64,000 bases of DNA from Diplonema japonicum (GCA_964019335.1 OZ025725.1:62001-126000); one strand, 5' to 3'. Counted from the stretch's first letter, positions 40,912 to 51,904 are shown. Program-made: numbers and translations. Notes: generated by a model from the letters alone, not told the origin.

Positions 40912-43343
40912 ATGAGCCAAACAGAAACAGATGTTGAAGAGCAAAGCCCTGTGCCGGACCCAGAATCCACGCTGCTAGACAAAAGCGGCAAAGGCTTCGC
41001 AAAGGACACAGCGGCACGGGCCATCGACTACGCAGCAGCAGAGGGCGCCATGGAGGAAATGAGCGACGCTGGGGGTGCGTCCACTGCGGCAGAAGACGAC
41101 GGAATGCCTACAGTACCTCTACACTCTGCAGGCAATGACGTGAACCCCTTAGAAGAACAGGACGGTGTCTGGAGAAGATTTCGCGAACAGTACAACAACT
41201 GCGATAGAGGAACCCTGGGCCCGCTTAGACTGGAAGACGTAGAAGAACACCGTCCACCCCAACCCACCACAAGAATGGGAAGACTCCGGCAGGTTCTGAC
41301 AAGATCCGGAAGACGAGAACGAAACCGTGCAAGAACAGAAGAGAATATTTACAGAACTCTGCCCGGACTGACAGCCGTAATGGTTGTCCGAATACAGAGA
41401 ACATGGAGAGGTTACATCACAAGGAGAAGCATCAACTTGGTCAGAGCGACTGGATCAGGTATCAGCGACCTGGAGTCAAAACGAGTTTTACAATCTGCGG
41501 CACACTACGGAAAGATGCCTATTGAAGATGTGGATGGGATACGACATCTTCCTTTGAGTTTTTACGGGGCGTCGGCGATCCCCAATGATACATCTGTGTA
41601 TAGAGTCAGGCTTGCAGAGTTTATATGGTACTTTGGTGTGCGTCATGGTGGGTGGAGCGGGATTGGGTTGATATTGCTCGCTTTGTGGTTTTCTGGGACA
41701 GTTGGGGCGACGTACCTCATCCCCGGGTGGGCTGCCATGTGCTTGAAAACATTCTTCGATGACGGTGAGTCGTCGTTGACCATCGACCAGCTTATTTCTT
41801 GGGTCATCATGTTTTCGATGTTGTGTTGCATTGGGGTCGGGGTTCTTCACATGTTTCTGGTATTTGAACAGGAACGGTTCGGGCAGAAGCTCGACTTCAT
41901 CCTCGCGTTGGTGGGTGTCAAGAAGTCGAAGTTGATCAACCAAGCACAGCTCCACTCGTTGAGATCGGAAGACCTCGGCCGCACCAAAAAATCGATTTAT
42001 AAATCCGCCCCGCTAGCAGCCCTCCATGGTTTACACACATTCGCAGGGGTTATAACCGTTCTAGCATTTGATTGGCACTTGGGTCTTGTCAACCTTGTCA
42101 CTCTTTGCATCGTAATTGTAATGATGTCGCTGTATGACAAGATGGTTTCAAACCAACAGCTTATCATCCGAGAGGTTGCGAAGAGAGAAGGCGTCATCAG
42201 TTATTACCACAGAAAATACGCCATTAACGATGAGGAATTCACGTCGAGGAACTACCAGCTTGGGCTGTCAAAGAGCATTATGAGAATGCACTCGTCTTTC
42301 GGACGGGTTCACGGGTTGATTGGGTGCACAGCACTGATGCTAGCTGTATCATCCACTGTGTTTTTCTTCTATGCAGGTGGTAAACGGGTTCAAAGAGACC
42401 ACATCACCACGCACACGTTCGTTCTCGCGTTTTGTTATTACGTCTTCACGATGTTCTCGTTCTTCAAATTTAATGAGAATCTTGTTGATTTCCTGCTGTC
42501 GAAGGTGAACATGCGCCGGGTTTTCAAGGTGGTGTGGCACTTCCGAGATTTCTCCGACGAGGCTGCGTTCAAAGAACGACAGTGTGCTATAATATCGCAA
42601 GCGGAAGGGATGAAAGAATACCGGGTCCAGCCCAGGTCCGTCGACCTCTTCGTCATCATTTTCTTCATTGCTTTTATAATCAGCATGTGGCTGTTCTATT
42701 TCGGGGTGGACCGCGGGGAATTGGAATGCAAATCGAAACCAATAAGTTGCGAATACGCTAGCGACAATGGTGTCAACCTCAAAGTCGACCCTATAAACGT
42801 GAATTTCGAATTCAGTTTTTTCTACGCCTGCACGCCACTCCTGCCACGATCCATCGCACTGAGGAAGTGCGCTTACCGAATCCTACAAAACACATCTCGG
42901 CAGCTATTACCTATTGGGGCCCCATACCGTGCCAGGTTGACCTACCAAGGCTGGCGGGACTACCCCCGTGGCTTTTCAAAGGTGTTCGAGACGAAGATCG
43001 GTGTAGATGGCTTCACCTACGCGTGTCCTACCATGAACAGGTCGAAGATAGATATTTTCGATGTGCAGCCGTTCATCACAGAAGCACACAAGGTAGAGAC
43101 ATGGGCGAGAGCCGGGGTGGGCTATGGTGAGGCTGAAGGTGTTGCTTTCGATGATTATAGAGAGGTGTGTGTGTTTTTAGGAGGGGGGTAAAAAAGGGGG
43201 GGGGGGAAAAGGGGGAAAAAAAAAAAAAAAAAAAAAGGTCTTTTTCGGTGAGAACAATTTCCGGGGATGCTTTGCCAACCAACCAGTTCCTGAAGGTGCT
43301 TGTAAGTTGAGCAATCCCGAAGTTAAGTGCTGGTATTGTGTTG

Positions 43344-43423
<80 letters not shown>

Positions 43424-43474
43424 AGGTGCAATATGGGCCAACCAGCAAACTGGAATTTTACCGCATGTAATTAG
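40912..43474 (+). CDS. multi-pass membrane protein with IQ motif and Cys-rich C-terminus (3 exons)
   Basis: Exons 40912-43164, 43238-43332 and 43426-43474, ~798 aa; introns 73 and 93 nt, the latter almost pure poly-A. Acidic cytosolic N-terminus, then an IQ motif (VVRIQRTWRGYITRR, ~155) for calmodulin binding. Seven or eight hydrophobic spans follow (e.g. GIGLILLALWFSGTVGATYL, LISWVIMFSMLCCIGVGVL, VDLFVIIFFIAFIISMWLF). The last two small exons encode a Cys-rich tail (GCFANQPVPEGACKLSN; CWCNMGQPANWNFTACN) that would be extracytosolic. The splice joining restores one frame, which supports them. An alternative 3' end using a candidate exon near 43712-43754 is possible. Family not recognised. Confidence 0.65.
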
Positions 43475-44487
43475 GGTGGGGAGAGAGAGAGTGAAAGAAG
43501 AAGAAAAAAAAATAGATGAATCGGAAAGAAAACGAGAAAAAAAAAAAAAAAAAAAAAAAAAAAGAAAGAAAGAAAGAAAGAAAAAAAAAAGAATAGTTGG
43601 GGGAGGAGATGATATTGTAATCGGTTCTGACCTTTAAAAAAAAAAAAGAATTCTTTTTTTTTTTTCCACTCCTTTTTTATCTTTTTTTTTTTATCTTTTA
43701 GAAGCCGCAGGCTGGATCCGTTGGGACGGAAAGGCTGCCATCATCATGGGGGAGGTACGTAAGTAAGTAAAAGAAAAGAAAGGAATACGGAATTCTAGTG
43801 CGTGTTTAAAAAGGTAGGGGGGAGTTTTTTTTTTTCTGTCTTCCCGCAACGAAAGGCGCTCTGTCATTTTTTTTTTTGTTCCCCATAATCTGAGTGGTGC
43901 CCCCCCCAAAAAAAAAGAAAAGTAAGAGCCCGCCCTGTAATCCCCTGTCAATTAAAAAAAAAAAAAAAAAAGAACATTTTTTTCTTCTTTTTCTTTTTGA
44001 ACGAAATATATATTAAAAAAAAGGGGGGGGTAATTCACTTGACCCCACCAAGGACTCACTGAAAATAGCTTTTTTTTTCCCCCCCAAATCCTGATGGGTG
44101 GTTGTGTGACGAAGCACCTACAAAGAAGGGTGGGCATTGAAGCCAGAAGGCCACATTTACAGGAAACTGTTCTAAAGTGCCTTTTTTTTTGTTTCTTCTT
44201 CTTTCGGGTATAAGTGAAATTTTTGACTCTTTTTAGGTACAAAGTGAATTGCCCCCTTTTTTTTTTACCCTCACAAGCTCTTCCTGACACAGCCGTTCCT
44301 GAAAATGCATGGGGGGGGGGGGGGGGGGGGGTCACATCGGGTAGAATTATAGAAAGAAGGGAAAAAAAAAACTCCCATCGGAGGGGTTTTCTGTTTCTGC
44401 TCGAAAACGTGTGGGGGAAAAAAAAGAAAGGAAAAAAAAAGAATGGAAATTCTTATATCCCTTACTCCCCCCCCCCCCCCCCCCCCC
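43475..44487. other. spacer with a possible small exon
   Basis: Homopolymer-rich. A 54-nt stretch at 43701-43754 is bordered by a pyrimidine tract plus AG and by GTACGTAAGT, so it looks like an exon, but its gene is unclear. G runs occur at 44310-44331. Nothing else seen. Confidence 0.4.
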
Positions 44488-44575
44488 TAGGGCTATGCTG
44501 GCAGGAAACGTGGAAACGTTTCCGTTTCCGTTTTCTTTTTTTCAAAAAAGGCGTTTCCATGCCAGCATAGCCCTG
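44488..44575. mobile_element. foldback MITE, copy 2 (88 bp)
   Basis: Same TIR as the copy at 34556-34671, beginning TAGGGCTATGCTGGCAGG and ending in its inverse. The right arm is partly deleted, and the loop is a T run and an A run. A run of ~21 C precedes and a run of ~23 G follows. Confidence 0.75.
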
Positions 44576-44597
44576 GGGGGGGGGGGGGGGGGGGGGA

Positions 44598-44922
44598 GGT
44601 CATATGGTCCTTAAAAAGGGCCACTTTTTGCCCTTTTTCAGGCTCTTCACCAAGGGCATTTTGGGCCCTTAAAAAAACTGTAACCACCCCAAAAGTGCCC
44701 ACAAATCACCCAACATAAAATAGGGGCCCCTAGGATTACATAGGAAAGTACCAAACGGGGGCCCCAAATTAGAACATGATTCTGGGCACTTCTGGGGCCG
44801 GAAAACATCGGGAAACGGGGTGATTTGTGGGCACTTTTGGGGTGGTTACAGTTTTTTTAAGGGCCCAAAATGCCCTTGGCGAAGAGCCTGAAAAAGGGCA
44901 AATAACGACCCCCTTATGACCC
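44598..44922. repeat. long inverted repeat / MITE-like element (~325 bp)
   Basis: Arms 44629-44710 and 44819-44900 (~82 bp) are inverted copies with a single visible mismatch, around a ~108-nt centre. Outside them the match weakens but resumes at the ends, GGTCATA and TATGACC, which may be the true termini. No ORF. It lies immediately beside MITE copy 2. Confidence 0.75.
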
Positions 44923-45519
44923 CCCTACCCCCTTAGGTTTTCGTCCAAAAGCAATTAATGCCCTCTCCCCCTTTGGGAGCATTTTTCTTTTTCAATTTCT
45001 TTAGAATGTTCAAAGGATACACCTTCGGATTTCTAATTTGAAGCCACTAAACACTAGGCAGCCACATAAAAACGTTTCTGGAAAAAAAGAAGGAAAAAAA
45101 AAAATCGATGTTCGCAAGCCTACGAGGGAAAGCAAGGCTTCATATTAGAAACCCGAAGCGTAACAATTTTATTTTTATTTTTATTTATTTTGTCAGTTCT
45201 TCTATTCGTTCGGCAGCACAGTTCGTTTTTCTTTTTTTTTTTTTTTTTTTTTTTTGTCTTACAGTAACCTCTCCTTTTTTTTTTTACAGGTTTTTTTACA
45301 GGTTAACCACAGTGCTAGTGCGCACAATCAAACGCCAGAATAGTCCCCCCCCCCCTCTTCTCTTTTTTTGATATATGTTCTCCTCTTCCCGTGTTCCCCC
45401 GCCCCTTGTGCTTCTTCTTTCCCCCCTTCAGCAGTTATTAGAAAAAATTTCTTTTACAACAGGATGGTGGTGTAAATAAATTTTATAAGAAAAAAAAAAT
45501 ATAAAAAAAAAAGAGAAAA
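44923..45519. other. spacer with a short inverted repeat and splice-acceptor-like tracts
   Basis: A 22-bp imperfect inverted pair lies at about 45026-45048 and 45132-45154 (20 of 22 match). At 45230-45300 a long T run ending CTTACAG and two further T-run/ACAG sites look like splice acceptors upstream of the DUF2009 gene. Confidence 0.45.
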
Positions 45520-47355
45520 ATGACCTATGAGCTCCTACTGGGGCACCTCAAAGGCGAATGGCACGATGAGAAGGGCAACGACTGGACCGTTACCGGCGAC
45601 GAGGCGAAGGTGAGGCTGGTGGGGAGGGACGAGTGGAAGCCCTACCAAATCTCAGGGAAGAAAAATAAACTAACTTTGAACGGGGCGAAGATGATGAAAG
45701 CCGAGGACGGGATCATCCAATGGAAGAGCCCACCTAGCGTGGGATGCGGGATAAAGTGGACAGAAGGAATCGGAGAGAAGGAAGAGCCCACACCTTCACC
45801 CGACCCGGAAGAAGAGGAACCCCAACAAGTGGCACCCACACCCCCGTCCCCAGACTTTACCACCCGAGCAGCCCGCATAAAATACAATCACCGAAAAAAT
45901 AACCAATTCATGTCAAGACGAAGCTACGGGTACAATTACTCTAGAGATTCTTCTTCTGAGGACGATGATTCCGGTACTGCAACATACCCTTTAGTCCGCC
46001 TGTCACCGGAGTCTTTGAAATATACCCCAATGAGGCTTACACTCGAAGAACGTAAAGATCTGAGAATTATCGAAGCTGCCATCCGTGCGTCGAACTACAC
46101 CGACGTGGTTGACGATCCGTGCCTCACAGATGACAAACGGGACGCGAGAATATACAAAGAGCTGGAACATTTTTTAATCGGACTGGAATGCTGTCGAAAC
46201 GGGCCGTCGGAAGGGCTTGCAGCGTATAAGGCAAAAGACCTTACAAACCCGATGGAAACAGCGAAGAGGTTGATCGAGATAGCGAGACGTCATAAAATGG
46301 GATCCCCGAACACATCTATTCATGAATACGGAAAGCTGTTGTACCTTGCCCAAGACTGCTACGTAAGAATGAAAGATGAATGGGGCGATGTGGGCCCTGT
46401 TGTCACCGCGGAAACTCAGGTGAAACTCCACGATTTGGGTGGAATCCTCGAAGACCCACGGTTACCGTTGGCAACAACCCCAGTTCCTCGTTTAAGCAGC
46501 ATACCTGAACTCAACAAAGCTCTGAAACGCAAGAACAAGGTTCAAAAACAGCTTCGAAGGAAGTACGGCAGTATGAGTGAACAAGTTATATATTCTCTTG
46601 ATGACCGAAACGTGTTCATTGAAGAAAATGCTATGCCCATCGCAGAAATGATCGTTCTGGCGAAGAAATTCTTCCACCCTGACGAACCCACACCGGAAAC
46701 CCACCTTTCCATCCACGAAGGAGAATCCGGTTCCAGACTGTCGCACGACCATTCAAAACATTTTTACTACGTTGTGCAATCGCTAACATTTTGGAAGAAC
46801 ATTCTAAAGGACATGTGTTACCTGTGGGTTTTAATGGAACAAGATATGCTGTCCAGCGCGTCCGACTTCCGCGACACTGGTCAGGGTAAAAATCGTGTTC
46901 AAGAATGCCCGCTTTTATACAGCGCTGTTGAAAACATTCTTCAGAAAACGAAGGAAGAAGTCGGAGCTTGGGTCGGATCCGAGAGGATACACATGGGGGA
47001 CAATCAGGTCCCAAATGGTCTTCATTTTATCGACAAGTACACGCAGGTCTGCCGTATCATCAGGCCCATCATCAACACGTTGAGCGGGGTGGAAAACATG
47101 ACCGAAAAAGATTCGGACCAGCTGGACTGTATTATTGAGGTGTGGGGTTCTGTGAAGAACCTGCAGCTTGCCATTCTGAGAGACTTCTTCCGGTTCGGGT
47201 TTGATGGGTCTGGGGGGTCGAACGACGACGATGCGGGAAGCTGCATTGATGGTCGCCTCACGTCCGCGTGGAACTGGTGCAGTCTGCTCCGGACAAAACC
47301 CTTCTACCCGGCGTTCCTTTTATCTGGATTTTCCTCGTTTGATTCACCAAAATGA
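45520..47355 (+). CDS. DUF2009 family protein
   Basis: Single exon, 611 aa. The first ~90 residues are a small beta-rich domain (GEWHDEKGNDWTVTGDEAKV). From ~170 onward the DUF2009 signature appears in order: LRIIEAAIRASNYTDVVDDP, DRNVFIEENAMPIAEMIVL, SRLSHDHSKHFYYVVQSLTF, DTGQGKNRVQECPLLY, VGAWVGSERIHMGDNQVPN, FIDKYTQVCRIIRPI, DFFRFGFDGSGGS and GSCIDGRLTSAWNWCS. The family is widespread in eukaryotes and its biochemistry is unknown to me. Length and strong motif conservation indicate an intact, conserved gene; only the N-terminal domain is unusual. Confidence 0.9.
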   Translation: MTYELLLGHLKGEWHDEKGNDWTVTGDEAKVRLVGRDEWKPYQISGKKNKLTLNGAKMMKAEDGIIQWKSPPSVGCGIKWTEGIGEKEEPTPSPDPEEEEPQQVAPTPPSPDFTTRAARIKYNHRKNNQFMSRRSYGYNYSRDSSSEDDDSGTATYPLVRLSPESLKYTPMRLTLEERKDLRIIEAAIRASNYTDVVDDPCLTDDKRDARIYKELEHFLIGLECCRNGPSEGLAAYKAKDLTNPMETAKRLIEIARRHKMGSPNTSIHEYGKLLYLAQDCYVRMKDEWGDVGPVVTAETQVKLHDLGGILEDPRLPLATTPVPRLSSIPELNKALKRKNKVQKQLRRKYGSMSEQVIYSLDDRNVFIEENAMPIAEMIVLAKKFFHPDEPTPETHLSIHEGESGSRLSHDHSKHFYYVVQSLTFWKNILKDMCYLWVLMEQDMLSSASDFRDTGQGKNRVQECPLLYSAVENILQKTKEEVGAWVGSERIHMGDNQVPNGLHFIDKYTQVCRIIRPIINTLSGVENMTEKDSDQLDCIIEVWGSVKNLQLAILRDFFRFGFDGSGGSNDDDAGSCIDGRLTSAWNWCSLLRTKPFYPAFLLSGFSSFDSPK

Positions 47356-47585
47356 GAAGAAAAAAAAAAAAAAAAAAAAAAAAAAAAGTGTGGTGACAAA
47401 AAAAAAAAAAAAGAAAAGTGTGATACCCTTTCCCACCCCGCGCCCTATCCTTTTAATTTTCGTTTTTCAAAATAAAAAAATAATAAAAGAAAACATAAAA
47501 AAGAAAAAGAAAATTATTTTTTTTAAAAAGTTAAAAGGAGGAGGGGGTGAGGAGGGTTGGCGCGGAAAAGAGAGAAGAAAAAAAA

Positions 47586-48024
47586 ATGGAATTAATAACC
47601 GTAACGTTGGTTTCGGCGATGTTGTTGTTGGTGTGCGGTGGGGTTCGAGGTGATGCGGTGGACGCGACAGTGCAAGCCGAGGAGGAAGAGTGGGACAAGA
47701 AGACCCTGGACGTGCTGAACGCAATCGCTTCTTCACACGCCGAAGAAATCGCAGAGCTGGAAAAAGCACTGAAGGACGACGACGGAGCCACCAGGACGAG
47801 GATCGCCCGCAACGTGGCAGTATCTATATACCGCCTAGTCATGACACACCCATTGGGGAACGGCAAGGCGAGGGTAAGGAAAATGTTTTCGCAGTCCGAG
47901 CTTCGAAGAGCCTTCTTCTGGGTATTTTTTTTTTTTTTTTTTTTTATTCCCCAATGTCACCCCAAACCAGGACGACCTTTTCCCACCTGATGATGACCTG
48001 CTTCCGGAAGACGAGGATCTGTGA
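47586..48024 (+). CDS. small secretory-pathway protein (2 exons)
   Basis: Exons 47586-47921 and 47971-48024 (49-nt intron with a T tract and CCAG), 129 aa. Residues 1-20 form a signal peptide (ITVTLVSAMLLLVCGGVRG, then DA). The mature part is acidic and helical (EEEEWDKKTLDVLNAIASSH; AEIAELEKAL-like) and ends FFWDDLFPPDDDLLPEDEDL. No HDEL/KDEL sequence is present, so ER retention is not shown. The intron removes a phenylalanine-run read-through. Family not recognised. Confidence 0.65.
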
Positions 48025-48039
48025 GAAAAAAAAAAAAAG

Positions 48040-48071
<32 letters not shown>

Positions 48072-48138
48072 AATACTTTTTTCTTAAATTGCCGCAGTTG
48101 TTATCCATTACCCGAAAGAGCGGGAGAAGAAAGAAAAA

Positions 48139-48819
48139 ATGAAAAAGCTCAGGCTGCTCTGCCTCCCGGGATGGAGGACCAACGCAAATATCTTGGAGAT
48201 CCAGCTGGCGGGGTTCCTCCCTCAGACAGAGTTTGAGATCCAGTACGACACCATTGACGGGACCTTCCCAGCAACGGGGCCTCCCGACGAGAGTATCCGC
48301 ACGTTCTTCCCAAACGAGAAGTATTTTGAATGGTGGGACAGAAACAAGGACTACACCTACGTGGGCGTAGAAGAAACCATCGACAGAATTGCTGAAATTA
48401 TGGAAAAAGCCGATCCCCCTTACGACGGTGTGCTGGGGTTCAGTCAAGGCGGTGGTCTCACATCACTCCTCTCGGCCTACTGTTCGTTACCTGGTGAGGA
48501 TGCCAGGTTCTACAAAAAGTTCAAATTTGCGATTCTTATTGCCGGTTTCCCCCCTCGGGACCCTGCCTTAAGACCGCTTTATTCAGACGGTGGGTTCCCC
48601 CTGCCTTCCATACATATTTGGGGTTCTGCAGATGGCCTCAGCACCGCCTCAGCATCGCTCGCGCGTAAATTCGATCAAAAGTCCATCCAGCTACACATCC
48701 ATGAAGGCAATCACGTAGTGCCGAAGTTGCAAAAGGGTACAGAGGCCTATCAGAACATCCATGCGTTCTTGAAGCATTATGCCATGGGCTCTGATAACTC
48801 GTGGACTAACGATTTGTAA
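48139..48819 (+). CDS. FSH1/OVCA2 family serine hydrolase
   Basis: Single exon, 226 aa, the usual family length. Alpha/beta-hydrolase landmarks: LRLLCLPGWRTNANI (strand 3, with the family's L-x-L-H/P-G start), nucleophile elbow GFSQGG (~111), acid loop WGSADGLS (~167) and catalytic histidine in HEGNHVVPK (~190). FSH1/OVCA2 enzymes hydrolyse ester substrates such as fatty-acyl esters; the natural substrate here is unknown. The segment EWWDRN matches the family's W-W pair before the elbow. Confidence 0.88.
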   Translation: MKKLRLLCLPGWRTNANILEIQLAGFLPQTEFEIQYDTIDGTFPATGPPDESIRTFFPNEKYFEWWDRNKDYTYVGVEETIDRIAEIMEKADPPYDGVLGFSQGGGLTSLLSAYCSLPGEDARFYKKFKFAILIAGFPPRDPALRPLYSDGGFPLPSIHIWGSADGLSTASASLARKFDQKSIQLHIHEGNHVVPKLQKGTEAYQNIHAFLKHYAMGSDNSWTNDL

Positions 48820-49025
48820 GAAAAAAAAAAAAAAAAGAAAAAAAAAAAATGGGGGAGAAAAAAGATGAAATAAGGACACCTCTTTATTTTTATTGAGAAA
48901 GCCTCCCAACAGGGACTGAGCGTGAGGAGGCCCGGTGAGTGCAACAAACGCTTATCTTAAAAAGAATAGTTTATTTTTTATTCTAAAAAAAAATTGTATC
49001 CACCCCCCCCCCAAAAAAAAATTAA

Positions 49026-50566
49026 CCCATAAAGGACCGCTATTTTTCGTCTAAAAAGTCGATTTTGAACTTTTCGTTCAGCAGCGCTTATTCAGCGTGC
49101 AGGGTGGTTATTTTTTTTTCACCACTTATGGCCGTTCTTTGAACACAAGGTCCGAGGTGCCGCAGATATGCGACTTGTCCAATTTAAACGTATTTCTATT
49201 TTCAAGTGGTTTTCAAGAGGTTTTCAGGTGGTTTTTTAAGGTGTCGTTAATGTGAAAAAATTCGAAACAGGGCACAGGGCACAGGGCACAGGGCACATTG
49301 CTACGTTGCAATCTCTGCACGAGAACATGGCCTGGGTGCGTTTTTTCTCTAATTTGTTGCACACAGTGCAATTCCGTGCCTTTTGCATCTTTTCAGGACA
49401 CATTGAAGGTGCACCCTTGGTACGTGAAGGTGCATCCTGAGGGGTAGGTATCTTCGAACACTTGATGTGGGTGCTACCCTTTTGCGATGATGTTGTTTGA
49501 CAAGATTTCTTTGCCACACACTTGCTGACACTGAATGGGTATTCTGGGAGCAATTTCCGGGTTTTCCTGATGGTCCCCATGCAGTGGAAATCCGCATTGT
49601 AAATCCGTATCAACAATGGGACAAGCGAAAGCAGTTGTCAAAGACAATCCAGTAATTCTGGTGCTGATATTCGGTGAGCAGCTCTGCCTCTTCCCCCTGG
49701 GTGCCCGCGCACAAACAATCATGTTTAGAGTGTAACCGGTGTCTGATTTACATTTTGAACCCATAACGCTTCCTCTTCTTCGGCTCACAAACAATGAACC
49801 CGACACGGCTTCTACAGCGTATGATGGTTCCAAGAAGGAACCACAAGATTTATAGGATTGCGCCCGTTAGCCATTCTGTCTCCTTCTCCTCCACCAGGGG
49901 GCAACCCAAACCGCATTTGGCGCATTATTTTTAGGAGCCTGTTTCTTTCCATTACCGTTCTGAAATATTGTGAATATGGGGTATCTGTGAGTTCATCCTG
50001 TGCCCAGTAGACCTTGATATCTGTCTTGATTATGAGCCCTGTAAGTATCCAAAGGCCTCTATACCACTCGAATGGCTTGCTGCCCACCCCACGATAGCCT
50101 TTTAGTGCCGCAGGAGTGAAAAACAACTCAAAGTACAGGACAAACCCCCTGCTGGAGGGCCGCCCTATCAAAAACAAAGGAAAAACCTCCAGCCCGTTGA
50201 GACCCACTACTGGTACACTTGGACCTGGCACCTTGCGAAATATTTTCCTCTCCACGATTCCTCGATTTTGTCATCCCATTCCATATCCGGGATATCCCCA
50301 TCATCCGGTGACACTGACGCTTCTTCAGAAGTACTTTCGGCACTACTCCTTATGGGGTGTAAACAAAACAATGTCTGTGCCACTATTTTTTTTCTCCCCT
50401 TGCAGTTTGGATGCAAAAATTTACGGGCGATATAGCGTTCAGCATAAAAAAAAGTCGCGCAATAAGGCCCCTCTTTAAAGAGTGGGCATGCAGAGCACTA
50501 AAAATGCCTTAGCAGAATTTAAAAAAAAAATTTTTAGCTGAATATTCAGCTCCGGTCCTTTATGGG
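49026..50566 (-). mobile_element. piggyBac element with intact ends, 1541 bp
   Basis: Flanked by TTAA at 49022-49025 and 50567-50570, with perfect 13-bp terminal inverted repeats CCCATAAAGGACC. This is the piggyBac hallmark (TTAA target, ends starting CCC). The transposase remnant reads on the - strand. A short tandem repeat of GGGCACA units lies inside at ~49269-49297. Confidence 0.9.
49236..50255 (-). pseudogene. decayed piggyBac transposase
   Basis: N-terminal part at 50255-49812: LTGLIIKTDIKVYWAQDELT and SQYFRTVMERNRLLKIMRQMRF match the DDE_Tnp_1_7 start. Then SKCKSDTGYTLNMIV (49760-49700), GTIRKTRKLLPE, and a C-terminal Cys-rich finger (CTVCNKLEKKRTQAMFSCRDC). The three parts lie in different frames. 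The stretch between the RF motif and the TGY motif is too short to hold the usual first catalytic Asp region, so there is an internal deletion. The element would need transposase in trans. Confidence 0.85.
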
Positions 50567-50637
50567 TTAAAATTAAAAGAGGGGGAGAGGGAGAAGGAAT
50601 ACAACAACAAATTTACAAAAAAAAAAGGAAAAAAAAA

Positions 50638-50772
50638 ATGCGTTTCGAAAGATTGTTACCGTACCTTCAAATCGCCGCCGTGGCATTGTTCGTGTTCTTT
50701 CTGTTCTGGTTGTTCCTGAAGAGGCAGAGCATCATCCTGAAAAACAAGAGGAAAGAGAAGAAGACCGAGTAA
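50638..50772 (+). CDS. 44-aa single-pass membrane microprotein
   Basis: MRFERLLPYLQ, then a hydrophobic span IAAVALFVFFLFWLFL, then a strongly basic tail (KRQSIILKNKRKEKKTE). ATG after an A/G leader as in all neighbours; TAA stop. It is 68 bp upstream of another protein with an N-terminal membrane anchor and a basic stretch. Type and length suit a small organelle or ER membrane subunit. Family not recognised. Confidence 0.55.
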   Translation: MRFERLLPYLQIAAVALFVFFLFWLFLKRQSIILKNKRKEKKTE

Positions 50773-50840
50773 ATATTTCTATTCCCCCCCCCCCCCCTTT
50801 CCCGTTCACATATCCTTAAAGAACAAAAAAGAAAAAGAAA

Positions 50841-51904
50841 ATGGAAATCCCAACTATCCTAATCCTAACTCTGGCGGTCTTCCTAATTTGCGCAGTACTC
50901 CTCAAGCGTTCTAGCAAGCGTAACACACCGTTCAACACAAATCCCGATGAAGCTGTTGTTGTTAAAAAATCTGCGAAAAAAGAGCAGAAAATCGTGAAGC
51001 GGCAAAACATCAAGGGAAGGCCAATCGGAAACCTGGTAGGCCAGGCCCCGGACAAAATCGGCGAAGACAAAAAATACAAAAAACTGCTGAAACGGAAAGA
51101 ACAAGAGGAGGACCGTGCAAAACGGAGGAGGGAAAGAGGCGACACTGCCGGCCACTTAGTAGACACAGTATGGGCACAGCTGCGCGACAGAATCTTCAAG
51201 GGAAAAGAAAACGACCTGGAAGCAGAAAAAAAACTCAAGAAATTCTACAACACCGTGATTAAAGCAGAGGTAAGCGAAGAATGTGTGTCTGGAATAGAAA
51301 TCCCGTACACCCTAGACAAGTTCGCTTCACGAGCGGACGAAGCGTGTTGCCTAATGCTCCACATTCACAAATCTCTCGCACCAACACATTTCAAACCAAA
51401 CATGAAGGTAGCATCCATCGGTGGTGGCCCTGGTAATGATGCTGTAGGCTACCTTCTCTTCAACCATCTGACTGACAAGGCTTCCACAGACGTCACTGTC
51501 TATGATTTCGCCCCCGGATGGTCGCCCGTTGTTGAAAGTGTTCGCGGTGCCATCCACAGCACACCTTCTGTCAAATCCATCCTTGGGGACGGGGAGCTCC
51601 AGTTTGAACTGTGCGACCTCCGATGTCCTGGGTCCGAGACTGTCAACCAACACCTTCTGTCGTCCTTCGCTTCGGTTCAAGTCGCTTTGTTCTGTTACTG
51701 CCTGCACGAGTCTCGCGCAATGGAATGTGAGCTCTTCACCGATTTGCTGCAATCCGCGTCGCCAGGCACTATCTTTGCCGTCATCGAGGTTTTCGACAAA
51801 ACAATTTCAGAAGCTGTCTTGGCTGCAGAGACACATGGATGGAAGCCCACCCGCGTCGCGAAATCGGCCGCAACACCGTTCAACGCAGCGTACATGGTCA
51901 AGGA

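Noticed and set aside
43255-43335. GAAGTTAAG word resembling 5S rRNA
   Set aside because: Only about nine bases match; the rest does not follow 5S rRNA, and the stretch reads as a Cys-rich exon in frame with its neighbours.
48022-48024. ER-retention signal at the end of the small secretory protein
   Set aside because: The C-terminus is EDEDL, not KDEL/HDEL; retention is not supported.
49236-50255. - strand host gene
   Set aside because: The pieces match piggyBac transposase and lie between TTAA-flanked inverted repeats, so it is not a host gene.
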